This document shows positions 18,197-25,264 of a stretch of 43,628 bases of DNA, in pieces (within the stretch, counting starts at the first letter, position 1; every line of letters starts with the position of its first letter). A program made the position numbers and the translations under genes. Under the pieces are notes generated by a model. The model was not told the origin of the DNA. It made no database searches and saw only the letters and a program-made list of their open reading frames with translations. The DNA lies in contig DASRFK010000025.1 in NCBI GenBank assembly GCA_035651635.1, forward strand, positions 1-43,628. The letters are read 5' to 3'. This DNA comes from JANXQE01 sp035651635 (GTDB taxonomy: Bacteria > Verrucomicrobiota > Verrucomicrobiia > Limisphaerales > UBA8199).

Positions 18197-19183
18197 TCAT
18201 TGCCCCGCCGCGCGGGCAGGTTTTTTTTGCGACTGCGGCGCTTTGAACGCAAAAAACGTTTCGAAAATACCCGCGCCAACCGCATTGACCTTCGTCTGCA
18301 AGTCATCCAGGTACTCGTGCAGGCCCTGGTTGATGATTTCTTCGAGGCTGATAAACGACAGATCCGAGCAAAGCTGGCCCAACAGCTTCTCGGGCAGATA
18401 GCGAAAGGTCCCCAGCGCCGTTCCCGAAATCGCGTGCAAAGAATCCCGCGCGGCCACGAGGCAGAACTGAATCGCGCGCGGGAATTCGCGGTCGAGGATC
18501 AAAAACTCAACCACTCCTTGAGGGGAGATCCGTCCATGCCGCTTGCGGTACATTTCGAAGGCGGAGGCGGACCTCAACACCGCGGTCCATTGAATGTCGT
18601 CAAAAGCCGAGCCGACATCGTCGGCCGAACGCAGCAAAATGTAGTACTTTACATCCAGCATGCGCGAGGTCTTATCGGCCCGTTCGAGCATGCGGGCAAG
18701 CCGGCAAAAGTGCCAGGCTTCATTGTGCGCCATGGTGGCGTCGGTGATGCCGGTGAAAAGGTGGCTGGCCTCTTTGACTTCAGTGAAGAACTCGTTAGGC
18801 GAGTCAAGCCAGTTAGCGGCCTCGGCCGCCGCCTTCACTTCGAGGTATGAACGATTGAGCTGAAGCCACATCTCGGAGGAGATGATCTCCCGCACCGTGC
18901 GCGCGTTCTCGCGCGCCTTGCGCAAACAAGACAAAATCGAGTTGGGGTTGGTGGCATCGAACGTCAGAAAATTAATGACATTCTCCTGGGTCGCCGCGCC
19001 GTACCGTTTGTTGAATTCCTCATGATCGCCGCTCGTGTTAACCAGCGGTTGCCACTGGCGATCCGGTCCGCCCGCTTCATCGAGCATGAGCTGAAAATTC
19101 ACGTCGATGAATCGCGCGACGTTCTCGGCCCGTTCAACGTAGCGGCTCATCCAATAAACTGAATCAGCGACGCGGCTTAGCAT
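18197..19183 (-). CDS. Alpha-E domain protein (DUF403)
   Basis: This 328-residue all-helical protein begins MLSRVADSVYWMSRYVERAE, the diagnostic opening of the alpha-E family, with the repeated R-x-x-x-R-E-I-I-S-S-E-x-W pattern around residues 95-110. Alpha-E proteins occur almost always beside circularly permuted ATP-grasp and transglutaminase genes and are predicted partners in peptide ligation or modification; their biochemical role is not established. It starts 42 bases after the ATP-grasp gene stop and ends 57 bases before the PPi-PEPCK start. The basic C-terminus (QSQKKPARAAGQ) looks unconstrained. Confidence 0.92.
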   Translation of the reverse strand: MLSRVADSVYWMSRYVERAENVARFIDVNFQLMLDEAGGPDRQWQPLVNTSGDHEEFNKRYGAATQENVINFLTFDATNPNSILSCLRKARENARTVREIISSEMWLQLNRSYLEVKAAAEAANWLDSPNEFFTEVKEASHLFTGITDATMAHNEAWHFCRLARMLERADKTSRMLDVKYYILLRSADDVGSAFDDIQWTAVLRSASAFEMYRKRHGRISPQGVVEFLILDREFPRAIQFCLVAARDSLHAISGTALGTFRYLPEKLLGQLCSDLSFISLEEIINQGLHEYLDDLQTKVNAVGAGIFETFFAFKAPQSQKKPARAAGQ

Positions 19184-19225
19184 GCGAGGGGGTTCGCGAA
19201 GGACTGGGGTGCTTTCTCCTGAGGT

Positions 19226-20716
19226 TCAGACCACCGGGAGGACCGCCTCGAGGCGCTGCGTGGCTACGCTTTCGCTCGGCGCTCCGTCGGCCAGGACCCA
19301 GGTATCCTTGCTCCCGCCGCCTTGAGAGGAATTGACGACCAGTGAGCCCTTTTTGAGCGCCACCCGGGTCAAACCTCCCGGCAGCACAAATAATTCCTTT
19401 CCATAAAGAATATAGGGGCGCAGATCCACGTGGCGTCCCTCGAAATGATCTCCCGTAAGGGTCGGCACCCGGGACAAGGCCAAGGTCGGCTGGGCAATGT
19501 AATTGCGCGGCGCGGCTTTGATTCGGTCCGCAAATTCATCGCACTGTTGCCGGGTCGCGTGTGGGCCCACCAGCATGCCATAACCGCCGGATTCATTGGC
19601 CGCCTTGACGACCAGCTTCTCCAGGTTTTCCAGGACGTAACTCAAATCGTTTTCTTCGGAACAAATGTAGGTCGGCACGTTCGGCAAAATAATGTCTTCA
19701 CCCAGATAATATTTAATCATTTTAGGCACGTACGCATAGACGACCTTGTCATCGGCAATGCCGGTGCCCGGCGCGTTGGCCAGGGCCACATTGCCCGCTT
19801 TGTAAACCTGCATCAGGCCCGCCACCCCCAGGACCGAATCGGCCCGGAAACATTCCGGGTCCATGAAATCGTCGTCCAGCCGGCGATAAATCACGTCCAC
19901 CCTTTCAAAGCCCTTGGTGGTGCGCATCACCACCTGCTCGTCCTGGACGGCCAGGTCGCGGCCCTCGACCAACTCGATGCCCATCTGCTGCGCCAGGAAT
20001 GAATGCTCGAAATAGGCGGAATTGTAAATCCCGGGACTCAGCAGCACGACTCGCGGTTTCTTGATGTGCTCGGGAGCCAGTGACTCGAGCATATCGCGCA
20101 GCTTCAAGGGATAATTTGAGACCGGCCGGATCCGTGACGAGGCGAATAATCGCGGAAACAACGTCTTCATAATCTGCCGGTTCTCCAGCACATACGAAAC
20201 GCCGGAGGGACACCGCAGATTATCCTCGAGCACATAAACCTCTCCGTCACTATTCCGCACCAGGTCGGTCCCGGTAATGTGGCACCAAATGCCGGACGGC
20301 GGGTTCAGTCCGGCGCACTGTTCCCGATAGGATTTGGCGGAAAAGATAAGGTCTTTTGGCAAAATCCCGTCTTTGAGGATCCGTTGCTGATGATAAATGT
20401 CATCGATGAACAGGTTCAACGCACGGATGCGCTGCTTTAGCCCGGTCTCGATCCGGTTCCATTCGCAGCCCGACACTATCCGGGGCAGAATATCAAAGGG
20501 GAAAATCTTTTCGACCCCCGCGTCCTCGCCATAAACATTGAAAGTGATGCCCATCTGCAGCAGGGCGCGTTCGGCCGCTTGCTGGCGCGCGAGCAACTCA
20601 CCGTCCGGCAGTGATTCGATAGTCTTGACGAGCGCCTGGGCCGCCGGGCGTGGACAACCTTCCGCCGAGAACATTTCGTCGAAAAAGTTCCCGACTTCGT
20701 ACTGGTGAAACCGCAT
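19226..20716 (-). CDS. Circularly permuted type 2 ATP-grasp protein (DUF404/DUF407)
   Basis: This 496-residue protein is the first gene of the minus-strand block. Family hallmarks: GITFNVYGED (about 54-63), FDILPRIVSGCEWNRIE, EVYVLEDNLRCPSGVSYVLENR, LLSPGIYNSAYFEHSFLA, YRRLDDDFMDPECF, VVKAANESGGYGMLVGPH (Lys and glycine loop), HVDLRPYILYG and GGGSKDTWVL at the C-terminus. The Lys, Glu-Asp-Asn and Asp-Leu-Arg positions expected of an active ATP-grasp are intact, unlike the fused copy at 8632-11124. Predicted to form amide bonds from a carboxylate and an amine at the cost of ATP; the substrate is unknown. Confidence 0.92.
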   Translation of the reverse strand: MRFHQYEVGNFFDEMFSAEGCPRPAAQALVKTIESLPDGELLARQQAAERALLQMGITFNVYGEDAGVEKIFPFDILPRIVSGCEWNRIETGLKQRIRALNLFIDDIYHQQRILKDGILPKDLIFSAKSYREQCAGLNPPSGIWCHITGTDLVRNSDGEVYVLEDNLRCPSGVSYVLENRQIMKTLFPRLFASSRIRPVSNYPLKLRDMLESLAPEHIKKPRVVLLSPGIYNSAYFEHSFLAQQMGIELVEGRDLAVQDEQVVMRTTKGFERVDVIYRRLDDDFMDPECFRADSVLGVAGLMQVYKAGNVALANAPGTGIADDKVVYAYVPKMIKYYLGEDIILPNVPTYICSEENDLSYVLENLEKLVVKAANESGGYGMLVGPHATRQQCDEFADRIKAAPRNYIAQPTLALSRVPTLTGDHFEGRHVDLRPYILYGKELFVLPGGLTRVALKKGSLVVNSSQGGGSKDTWVLADGAPSESVATQRLEAVLPVV

Positions 20717-21014
20717 ACAGAGCTTCGGCTGGATTAAGACATAAACAAGTTAACGAATATGGTGTAGCACGCAACTGTACTTAGCAGCGACAATGCCATA
20801 TGGGTTTGCGCCGCAACTTTATCCAGCCCATGCTCGGTCCAACAACGAATCCGACCCGCAGCTGGCGGGGCACCCCGCTCTCACGCTTGCAGCAGTTCGC
20901 GGCTTGTGACTTTCGGGGCACCACCCGGGCACGGCCTCGCGACTTGTGCAGAATTGGCCTGGGTGGAAAAAACGATCCAACACTAAGCGGTTTGCCAGAA
21001 GATTGGAATTTCGC
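20717..21014. other. Intergenic region upstream of the ATP-grasp/PPi-PEPCK block
   Basis: This 298-base gap presumably holds the promoter of the 7.7-20.7 kb block. It includes an AT-rich stretch (about 20735-20765) upstream of the ATP-grasp gene and a GC-rich hairpin, GCGGGGCACCCCGC (20865-20878), which could end transcription of the ceramidase-like gene although no T-run follows. No gene or clear -35/-10 pair was recognised. Confidence 0.4.
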
Positions 21015-22562
21015 TCATGGCGTCACAGAGCGGCGGGTGCAAAGTTGCTTTAAAGCAGCGTGGATGGTGCTGGCAGCTTCCGGACCCACAGAATTGATCT
21101 CGCCATAGGGCCGGTGACTGGCGCCATACAAATATGGAGGTTTGTCGTCCCATTCCGACTTTGGAATGAGGTAGCCGACTTCATCATTGGCCAGGCCGAA
21201 GATAAATGTGATGCGCCCGGGCATAAGTTGGCGGAGGGGAGGCACTTCAATTGGAGTAATCTGAAAGTCGCCTCCGGGCGCCTGCTCGATCCCGCCATTG
21301 ACAATTTCGGGGTAAATTTCCCCGGGCACGCATGCGATACTGGCTTCGCCCAAAGTAACCAGGGCAACTTCCGTGCGAAGAGTGCGCCAACGGACGTACC
21401 CGCGGTCCAGAATCCCGAGGTAGCCGGCGAGCAAAAACATCTTGTTATCCAGGGGGAGTTCGATGGTTTGAGCGGCGATTTCAATCGGTACGCGATCCAG
21501 AAACTCAACGCTCCGATCCCGCAGTTTCGGGAGGATCCGTGAGGCCAGTTGGCGGCCGAGCGCCCGGGCCTTTTCGTGTGAGGGTTTCTGGAAATCCTCG
21601 TTCAGGTAAGGATCGTGGACGATTGTGCCGGGAGGGGTGGTCATGAGTCCGCCGATGGCGCCGTTGATATACAGGTGGATCCCCCCGAGGCCGGGCGCCA
21701 CTTTGTGGTCGGCGACCATCACGCCATTTTCCAGAGCGTCACGAAGGTAACCGCAATAGTCGGCCGTCAGTTCGGTATTTTGGGACCAGGGCGTCTCCGG
21801 ATGATCGGCCCAGCTCACGATTGAGCCGAGCGTCTGATCGGAGGATGCCTGCACGAAATGAATCACTCGAATGTCGGGATCGAACACGATCGGTTTCCGA
21901 GTATCGGCGACCAGACCGTTGGGTTCGGTGGGGATTTCCTGAAAAGAAACGCGAGCCGGTTGCAGATTACTGGTGGCGATTCCCAGCACTTGCACGCAGA
22001 CCGCGCGCACGCTTTCCCGGTACCGCGAGTCCACTCCCGTGTGTAAGTAATCCGGTCCCCACAAACCCATGAGATCGGGTGTCGAATGGTTGTGGGTGGA
22101 GCAGATGATAGCGTAATCGAGTTTCCAATCGGCGGCCAGGCGCCGCCTGACCCGCACGACGTCGTCATGGAAAAACCCAATTGCATCCAGACTCACGATT
22201 CCGAGTCGGGTCCGTCCGTCATCGATCACGCACGCAATGGCCCACAAATCGTCGTGTACGCCTGTGGCCCGGCGATTTTGGCCAAAACCCGCCACGAAAA
22301 TTGGGTGCGCCGAGTCGCTTAGATCCGGGGTGATTTTTACCCGGGCAAAGCCAACCTTAAGCGAATGGGAATCATTGAGGCTGGCCGATCCGACTTGGAG
22401 ATTAAGGGAATAGCCGGGCAAGCGATCCCGGAAGGCAAAATACCCACGTCCGGCAACCAAGGCCAAGAGCAGCAGGAAGATAGTCCCGGCACACGCCAGG
22501 AGGCGCTTTGCGATAGAACGCCGGGTCTTGATTGGGCTATCGTTCATGCGGGTGATACCCAT
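21015..22562 (-). CDS. Neutral/alkaline non-lysosomal ceramidase-like protein, membrane-anchored
   Basis: This 515-residue product has an N-terminal hydrophobic segment (about residues 23-42, LLACAGTIFLLLLALVAG), then a domain resembling the N-terminal part of neutral ceramidases: KVGFARVKITPDLSD, HPIFVAGFGQNRRATGVHDDLWA and the metal-site-like CSTHNHSTPDLMG. Classical neutral ceramidases use a zinc ion and hydrolyse the amide of ceramide, but bacterial relatives with only this domain are often uncharacterised. The C-terminal immunoglobulin-like domain of true ceramidases is not evident, so substrate is open. A second ATG (MNDSP, 5 codons in) is an alternative start. It stands between agmatine deiminase and the ATP-grasp block with no clear functional link. 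Confidence 0.75.
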   Translation of the reverse strand: MGITRMNDSPIKTRRSIAKRLLACAGTIFLLLLALVAGRGYFAFRDRLPGYSLNLQVGSASLNDSHSLKVGFARVKITPDLSDSAHPIFVAGFGQNRRATGVHDDLWAIACVIDDGRTRLGIVSLDAIGFFHDDVVRVRRRLAADWKLDYAIICSTHNHSTPDLMGLWGPDYLHTGVDSRYRESVRAVCVQVLGIATSNLQPARVSFQEIPTEPNGLVADTRKPIVFDPDIRVIHFVQASSDQTLGSIVSWADHPETPWSQNTELTADYCGYLRDALENGVMVADHKVAPGLGGIHLYINGAIGGLMTTPPGTIVHDPYLNEDFQKPSHEKARALGRQLASRILPKLRDRSVEFLDRVPIEIAAQTIELPLDNKMFLLAGYLGILDRGYVRWRTLRTEVALVTLGEASIACVPGEIYPEIVNGGIEQAPGGDFQITPIEVPPLRQLMPGRITFIFGLANDEVGYLIPKSEWDDKPPYLYGASHRPYGEINSVGPEAASTIHAALKQLCTRRSVTP

Positions 22563-22617
22563 TGCATTAAGCGCCTCTAGCCGAGGAAGTCAATGGGGAG
22601 CTCTGGGAAAGTATCTC

Positions 22618-23706
22618 TCAAATGGGCTGCTGTTGAGTCAGGCAGTGAAGTGTGCCGAAGCCCAACACCAGGTCGACGGCGTGGATCCCGATTACCGGCC
22701 GGTCACGGAAGAGTTCGCCCAGCACGCCTAAAGCTACGCGATCTTGCGGATCGTTAAACGTGGGCACGAGGACAGCCGCGTTGGAGATGTAGAAATTGGC
22801 GTAGCTGGCCGGCAGTCGGTAGCCGTCGAAGTATATCGGGCTGGGCATCGGCAATGGCACCACTTCCGGTTTGGTGCCGTCTTCGAGCCGAAATTCAGCC
22901 ACCCGGTCCCAATTCTCCGCCAGTGGTCTGTAATTTTGATCCTGACGCCGCTGTTCCCGGATGAGAACCAGAGTTTTTCGGTTCACAAACCGGCAAATAT
23001 CATCGATATGTCCGTGAGTGTCGTCGCCGACCGGGCCGTCCGCCAACCAGAGCACGTTGCTGACCCCGAGGTGCTCTTTGAACGCGTGCTCATAATCGGC
23101 GCGGGTCAAACCGGGGTTGCGGACCTGCACCTTCGGATCCAAGTAACATTCCTCGGTGGTCAGCAAGGTGCCGGCGCCATTCACCTCGATCCCACCCCCC
23201 TCGATGACAAAATCCTTGCTCCCGATTTGTGCGTTGAACATCCGTTTGCGCAACAGGCGCGCCGCCATGTCCGGCACCCGGCGATCCTTTTGCCAGTCAT
23301 TGTATTTGGCCCAGGCGTTGAAGTGGAAATGAACAATGGCAGTCTCGGAGCGCTGTCCGCGAGCTTTTTGGCGCACGAAGATCGGTCCGCTGTCGCGCAT
23401 CCAGCCACGATTCGTGGGATGCTTGACGAATTGCACTTTTTTCAGATCGCATCCCGCTCGGCTGAGATAGCGACGCGCCATCCGTTCGGTGGAGGAATTA
23501 TCGACCAGCAGCCGGATCAATTCCCCGGCGCAGATTTTGCGCGCCATCTCGCCGTAAACCCAGCGAATGGTATCCAGTTTATCCGGCCAATCCGACGAAT
23601 TATGCGGCCAGCCGAGCCAGGTGGCCTGGTGCGGCTCCCATTCGGCGGGCATCGAGAAGCCAAGTTCGGCCGGCGTTTGCTGCGGGACATTGATTTTGTC
23701 TGGCAT
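22618..23706 (-). CDS. aguA: Agmatine deiminase
   Basis: This 362-residue enzyme hydrolyses agmatine to N-carbamoylputrescine and ammonia, a step to putrescine. Family marks: GFSMPAEWEPHQATWLGWPHN at the N-terminus, GWMRDSGPIFV, GGGIEVNGAGTLLTTEECYL, GDDTHGHIDDICRFVN, and the C-terminal LHCLTQQQPI carrying the nucleophilic Cys355. ATG at 23706 gives MPDKINVPQQTPAELGF; an upstream TTG (23736) would add ten poorly fitting residues. No N-carbamoylputrescine amidase is visible nearby. The divergent neighbour is a deoxyhypusine synthase-like gene, also of polyamine chemistry. Confidence 0.93.
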   Translation of the reverse strand: MPDKINVPQQTPAELGFSMPAEWEPHQATWLGWPHNSSDWPDKLDTIRWVYGEMARKICAGELIRLLVDNSSTERMARRYLSRAGCDLKKVQFVKHPTNRGWMRDSGPIFVRQKARGQRSETAIVHFHFNAWAKYNDWQKDRRVPDMAARLLRKRMFNAQIGSKDFVIEGGGIEVNGAGTLLTTEECYLDPKVQVRNPGLTRADYEHAFKEHLGVSNVLWLADGPVGDDTHGHIDDICRFVNRKTLVLIREQRRQDQNYRPLAENWDRVAEFRLEDGTKPEVVPLPMPSPIYFDGYRLPASYANFYISNAAVLVPTFNDPQDRVALGVLGELFRDRPVIGIHAVDLVLGFGTLHCLTQQQPI

Positions 23707-23790
23707 AGCGAGTGCCGCGAAAGATAATTGCTTCAACCACCCGGGCCAAGGATTTCCCTGTCCGGCAGAGCCCTAATGTCCGCCGCGCTC

Positions 23791-23828
23791 CGAAGGTTTT
23801 GGACTGCGGCGCTTTGCGGCGCTTTGGA
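23791..23828. repeat. Palindromic repeat unit A (REP-like)
   Basis: It begins CGAAGGTTTTGGACTGCGGC and continues GCTTTGCGGCGCTTTGG. A near match in inverted orientation lies at 25359-25400, downstream of the next gene. The TTTTGGA...GCGGCGCTTTG core is shared with unit B. Confidence 0.7.
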
Positions 23829-23879
23829 GGCGATGTAGGGTTGAATCACATTGAGAGCCTTAATGGGTCACCCGTGGTT

Positions 23880-23932
23880 CGGTTCCAAAAGCGGCGCGCA
23901 GCGCCGCACTCCAAAACGCAAGCGCACGGAGT
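23880..23932. repeat. Palindromic repeat unit B, inverted (REP-like)
   Basis: It reads CCAAAAGCGGCGCGCAGCGC and continues CGCACTCCAAAACGCAAGCG. Its reverse complement (GCTTGCGTTTTGGAGTGCGG and on) recurs almost exactly at 25302-25343. The GCGGCGC-GCAGCGCCGC part can fold into a tight hairpin. Confidence 0.7.
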
Positions 23933-24048
23933 TGCCTTGCGCTGATCGCCCAGACGGTATTCCTCATCCGCGGCATCCGCGATTACCAAGTTAAAGATTG
24001 GCAATTGAATGAACCCGCGTATTGTTCTGCGAAAATTTAGAATTGTTT

Positions 24049-25260
24049 ATGGCTAAAACTCAAAAGAAACACGTCCGCACCCGCGAAGATTTGTCGGAGA
24101 TGCCGGAATGGATGAAGGAAAAGCAATGTCCGCACAAGAAACAGTACATGTCCGGCAAACGGATCATGCCCAAAAATCTGACCGGGAAAGAAAACCTGGC
24201 GCATTTGGTGGACGAGGTATTTCTGGCGTACAACTCGGCTCGATTGAAAGAGGTGTGCCAGTTATTTGCCAACCGGATGCTCGATGCGGACGTCACGATT
24301 GGCATGAGCATTTCCGGCGCGCTCACGCCGGCAGGTTTGGGTTGTTCGAGCATCATTCCGCTGATCAAAGCGGGATTTGTCGACTGGATCGTGTCGACGG
24401 GCGCAAATCTGTATCACGACATGCATTTCGCCCTGAACTACCCGATTCACTCGGGCAGCTTCAAGTTTGACGACACGGATTTGCGCGACAACGATTTGGT
24501 GCGCGTCTACGACGTGGTCATCCCCTACTCAGATGGGTTGATGGCCACCGACGAAATCCTGCGCGACATTCTCACTCAGCCAGAGTTTCAAAAGGAGATG
24601 GGCACCGCCGAGCTGCATTATTTGCTGGGCCGCTATTGCGCGGAATGGGAACGCAAGAACAAGCTCAAAGATGTTTCGGTTCTCGCGGCCGCTTATCGCG
24701 CGGGCGTTCCGTGCTACACGTCTTCGCCTGGCGATTCGACTATTGGAATGAATGTCGCCGGCGTTGAATTGCGGGGCAACAAACTGCGCATGAATCCCTC
24801 GATCGATGTCAATGAAACGACTGCTTTCGTGCTGGCGGCCAAGCGCAGCGGCGGCAGGAGCGGCGTCGTGCTCTGGGGCGGTGGGAGTCCGAAGAATTTT
24901 ATGTTGCAGACCGAACCGCAGATCCAGGAGGTGCTTCGGATCAAGGAGTTCGGCCAGGACTTTTTTATCCAGGTTACCGACGCCAGGCCTGACACTGGCG
25001 GTTTATCCGGCGCAACTCCCAGTGAAGCGGTCAGTTGGGGCAAGGTTGACCCGACCAAGCTTCCGGACGCGGTCGTGTGCTACACCGACACGACGATTGC
25101 CATGCCAATTTTCACGTCCTACGCCCTGGCCCGGCACAAGCCACGCAAATTGCGCCGCCTCTACGACCAGCGCGACCGCATGATGAAAGCGCTCACGCGT
25201 GAGTATTTCCTCCATAATAAAGTCAAGATGCTGGATGGCTCCGAGCCAGTGCTGGACTGA
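24049..25260 (+). CDS. Deoxyhypusine synthase-like protein (possible homospermidine synthase)
   Basis: This 403-residue protein belongs to the deoxyhypusine synthase family: GMSISGALTPAGLGCSSIIP, FVDWIVSTGANLYHDMHFAL, YTSSPGDSTIGMN, and GGGSPKNF with Lys282 at the place of the catalytic lysine. Family members transfer an aminobutyl group from spermidine using NAD; bacteria lack eIF5A, so bacterial copies are thought to make homospermidine or related polyamines. ATG at 24049 is chosen over an upstream TTG since MAKTQKK fits better. Next to it, on the other strand, is agmatine deiminase, which supports a polyamine role. The gene is bracketed by mirror-image composite repeats, hinting at movement as a cassette. 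Confidence 0.88.
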   Translation: MAKTQKKHVRTREDLSEMPEWMKEKQCPHKKQYMSGKRIMPKNLTGKENLAHLVDEVFLAYNSARLKEVCQLFANRMLDADVTIGMSISGALTPAGLGCSSIIPLIKAGFVDWIVSTGANLYHDMHFALNYPIHSGSFKFDDTDLRDNDLVRVYDVVIPYSDGLMATDEILRDILTQPEFQKEMGTAELHYLLGRYCAEWERKNKLKDVSVLAAAYRAGVPCYTSSPGDSTIGMNVAGVELRGNKLRMNPSIDVNETTAFVLAAKRSGGRSGVVLWGGGSPKNFMLQTEPQIQEVLRIKEFGQDFFIQVTDARPDTGGLSGATPSEAVSWGKVDPTKLPDAVVCYTDTTIAMPIFTSYALARHKPRKLRRLYDQRDRMMKALTREYFLHNKVKMLDGSEPVLD

Positions 25261-25264
25261 CCGC

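Larger units (their letters stand above)
23707..24048. other. Divergent intergenic region with palindromic repeats
   Basis: The 342 bases between aguA and the deoxyhypusine synthase-like gene hold two palindromic repeat units (listed separately) in opposite orientation, and then an AT-rich stretch (23985-24048) that could carry the promoter of the plus-strand gene. No coding sequence was recognised here. Confidence 0.5.

Noticed and set aside
18228..18262. Sequence resembling the GCGGCGCTTTG repeat core at the alpha-E gene end
   Set aside because: Only a short match to unit A without the flanking TTTTGGA part; chance similarity in GC-rich coding sequence is likely.
22744..23727. 327-codon open frame on the plus strand
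   Set aside because: Antisense to agmatine deiminase with all its motifs; a shadow frame.
24030..24052. PerR-box-like sequence overlapping the deoxyhypusine synthase-like start
   Set aside because: Matches the consensus at too few positions and the arms do not mirror each other well.
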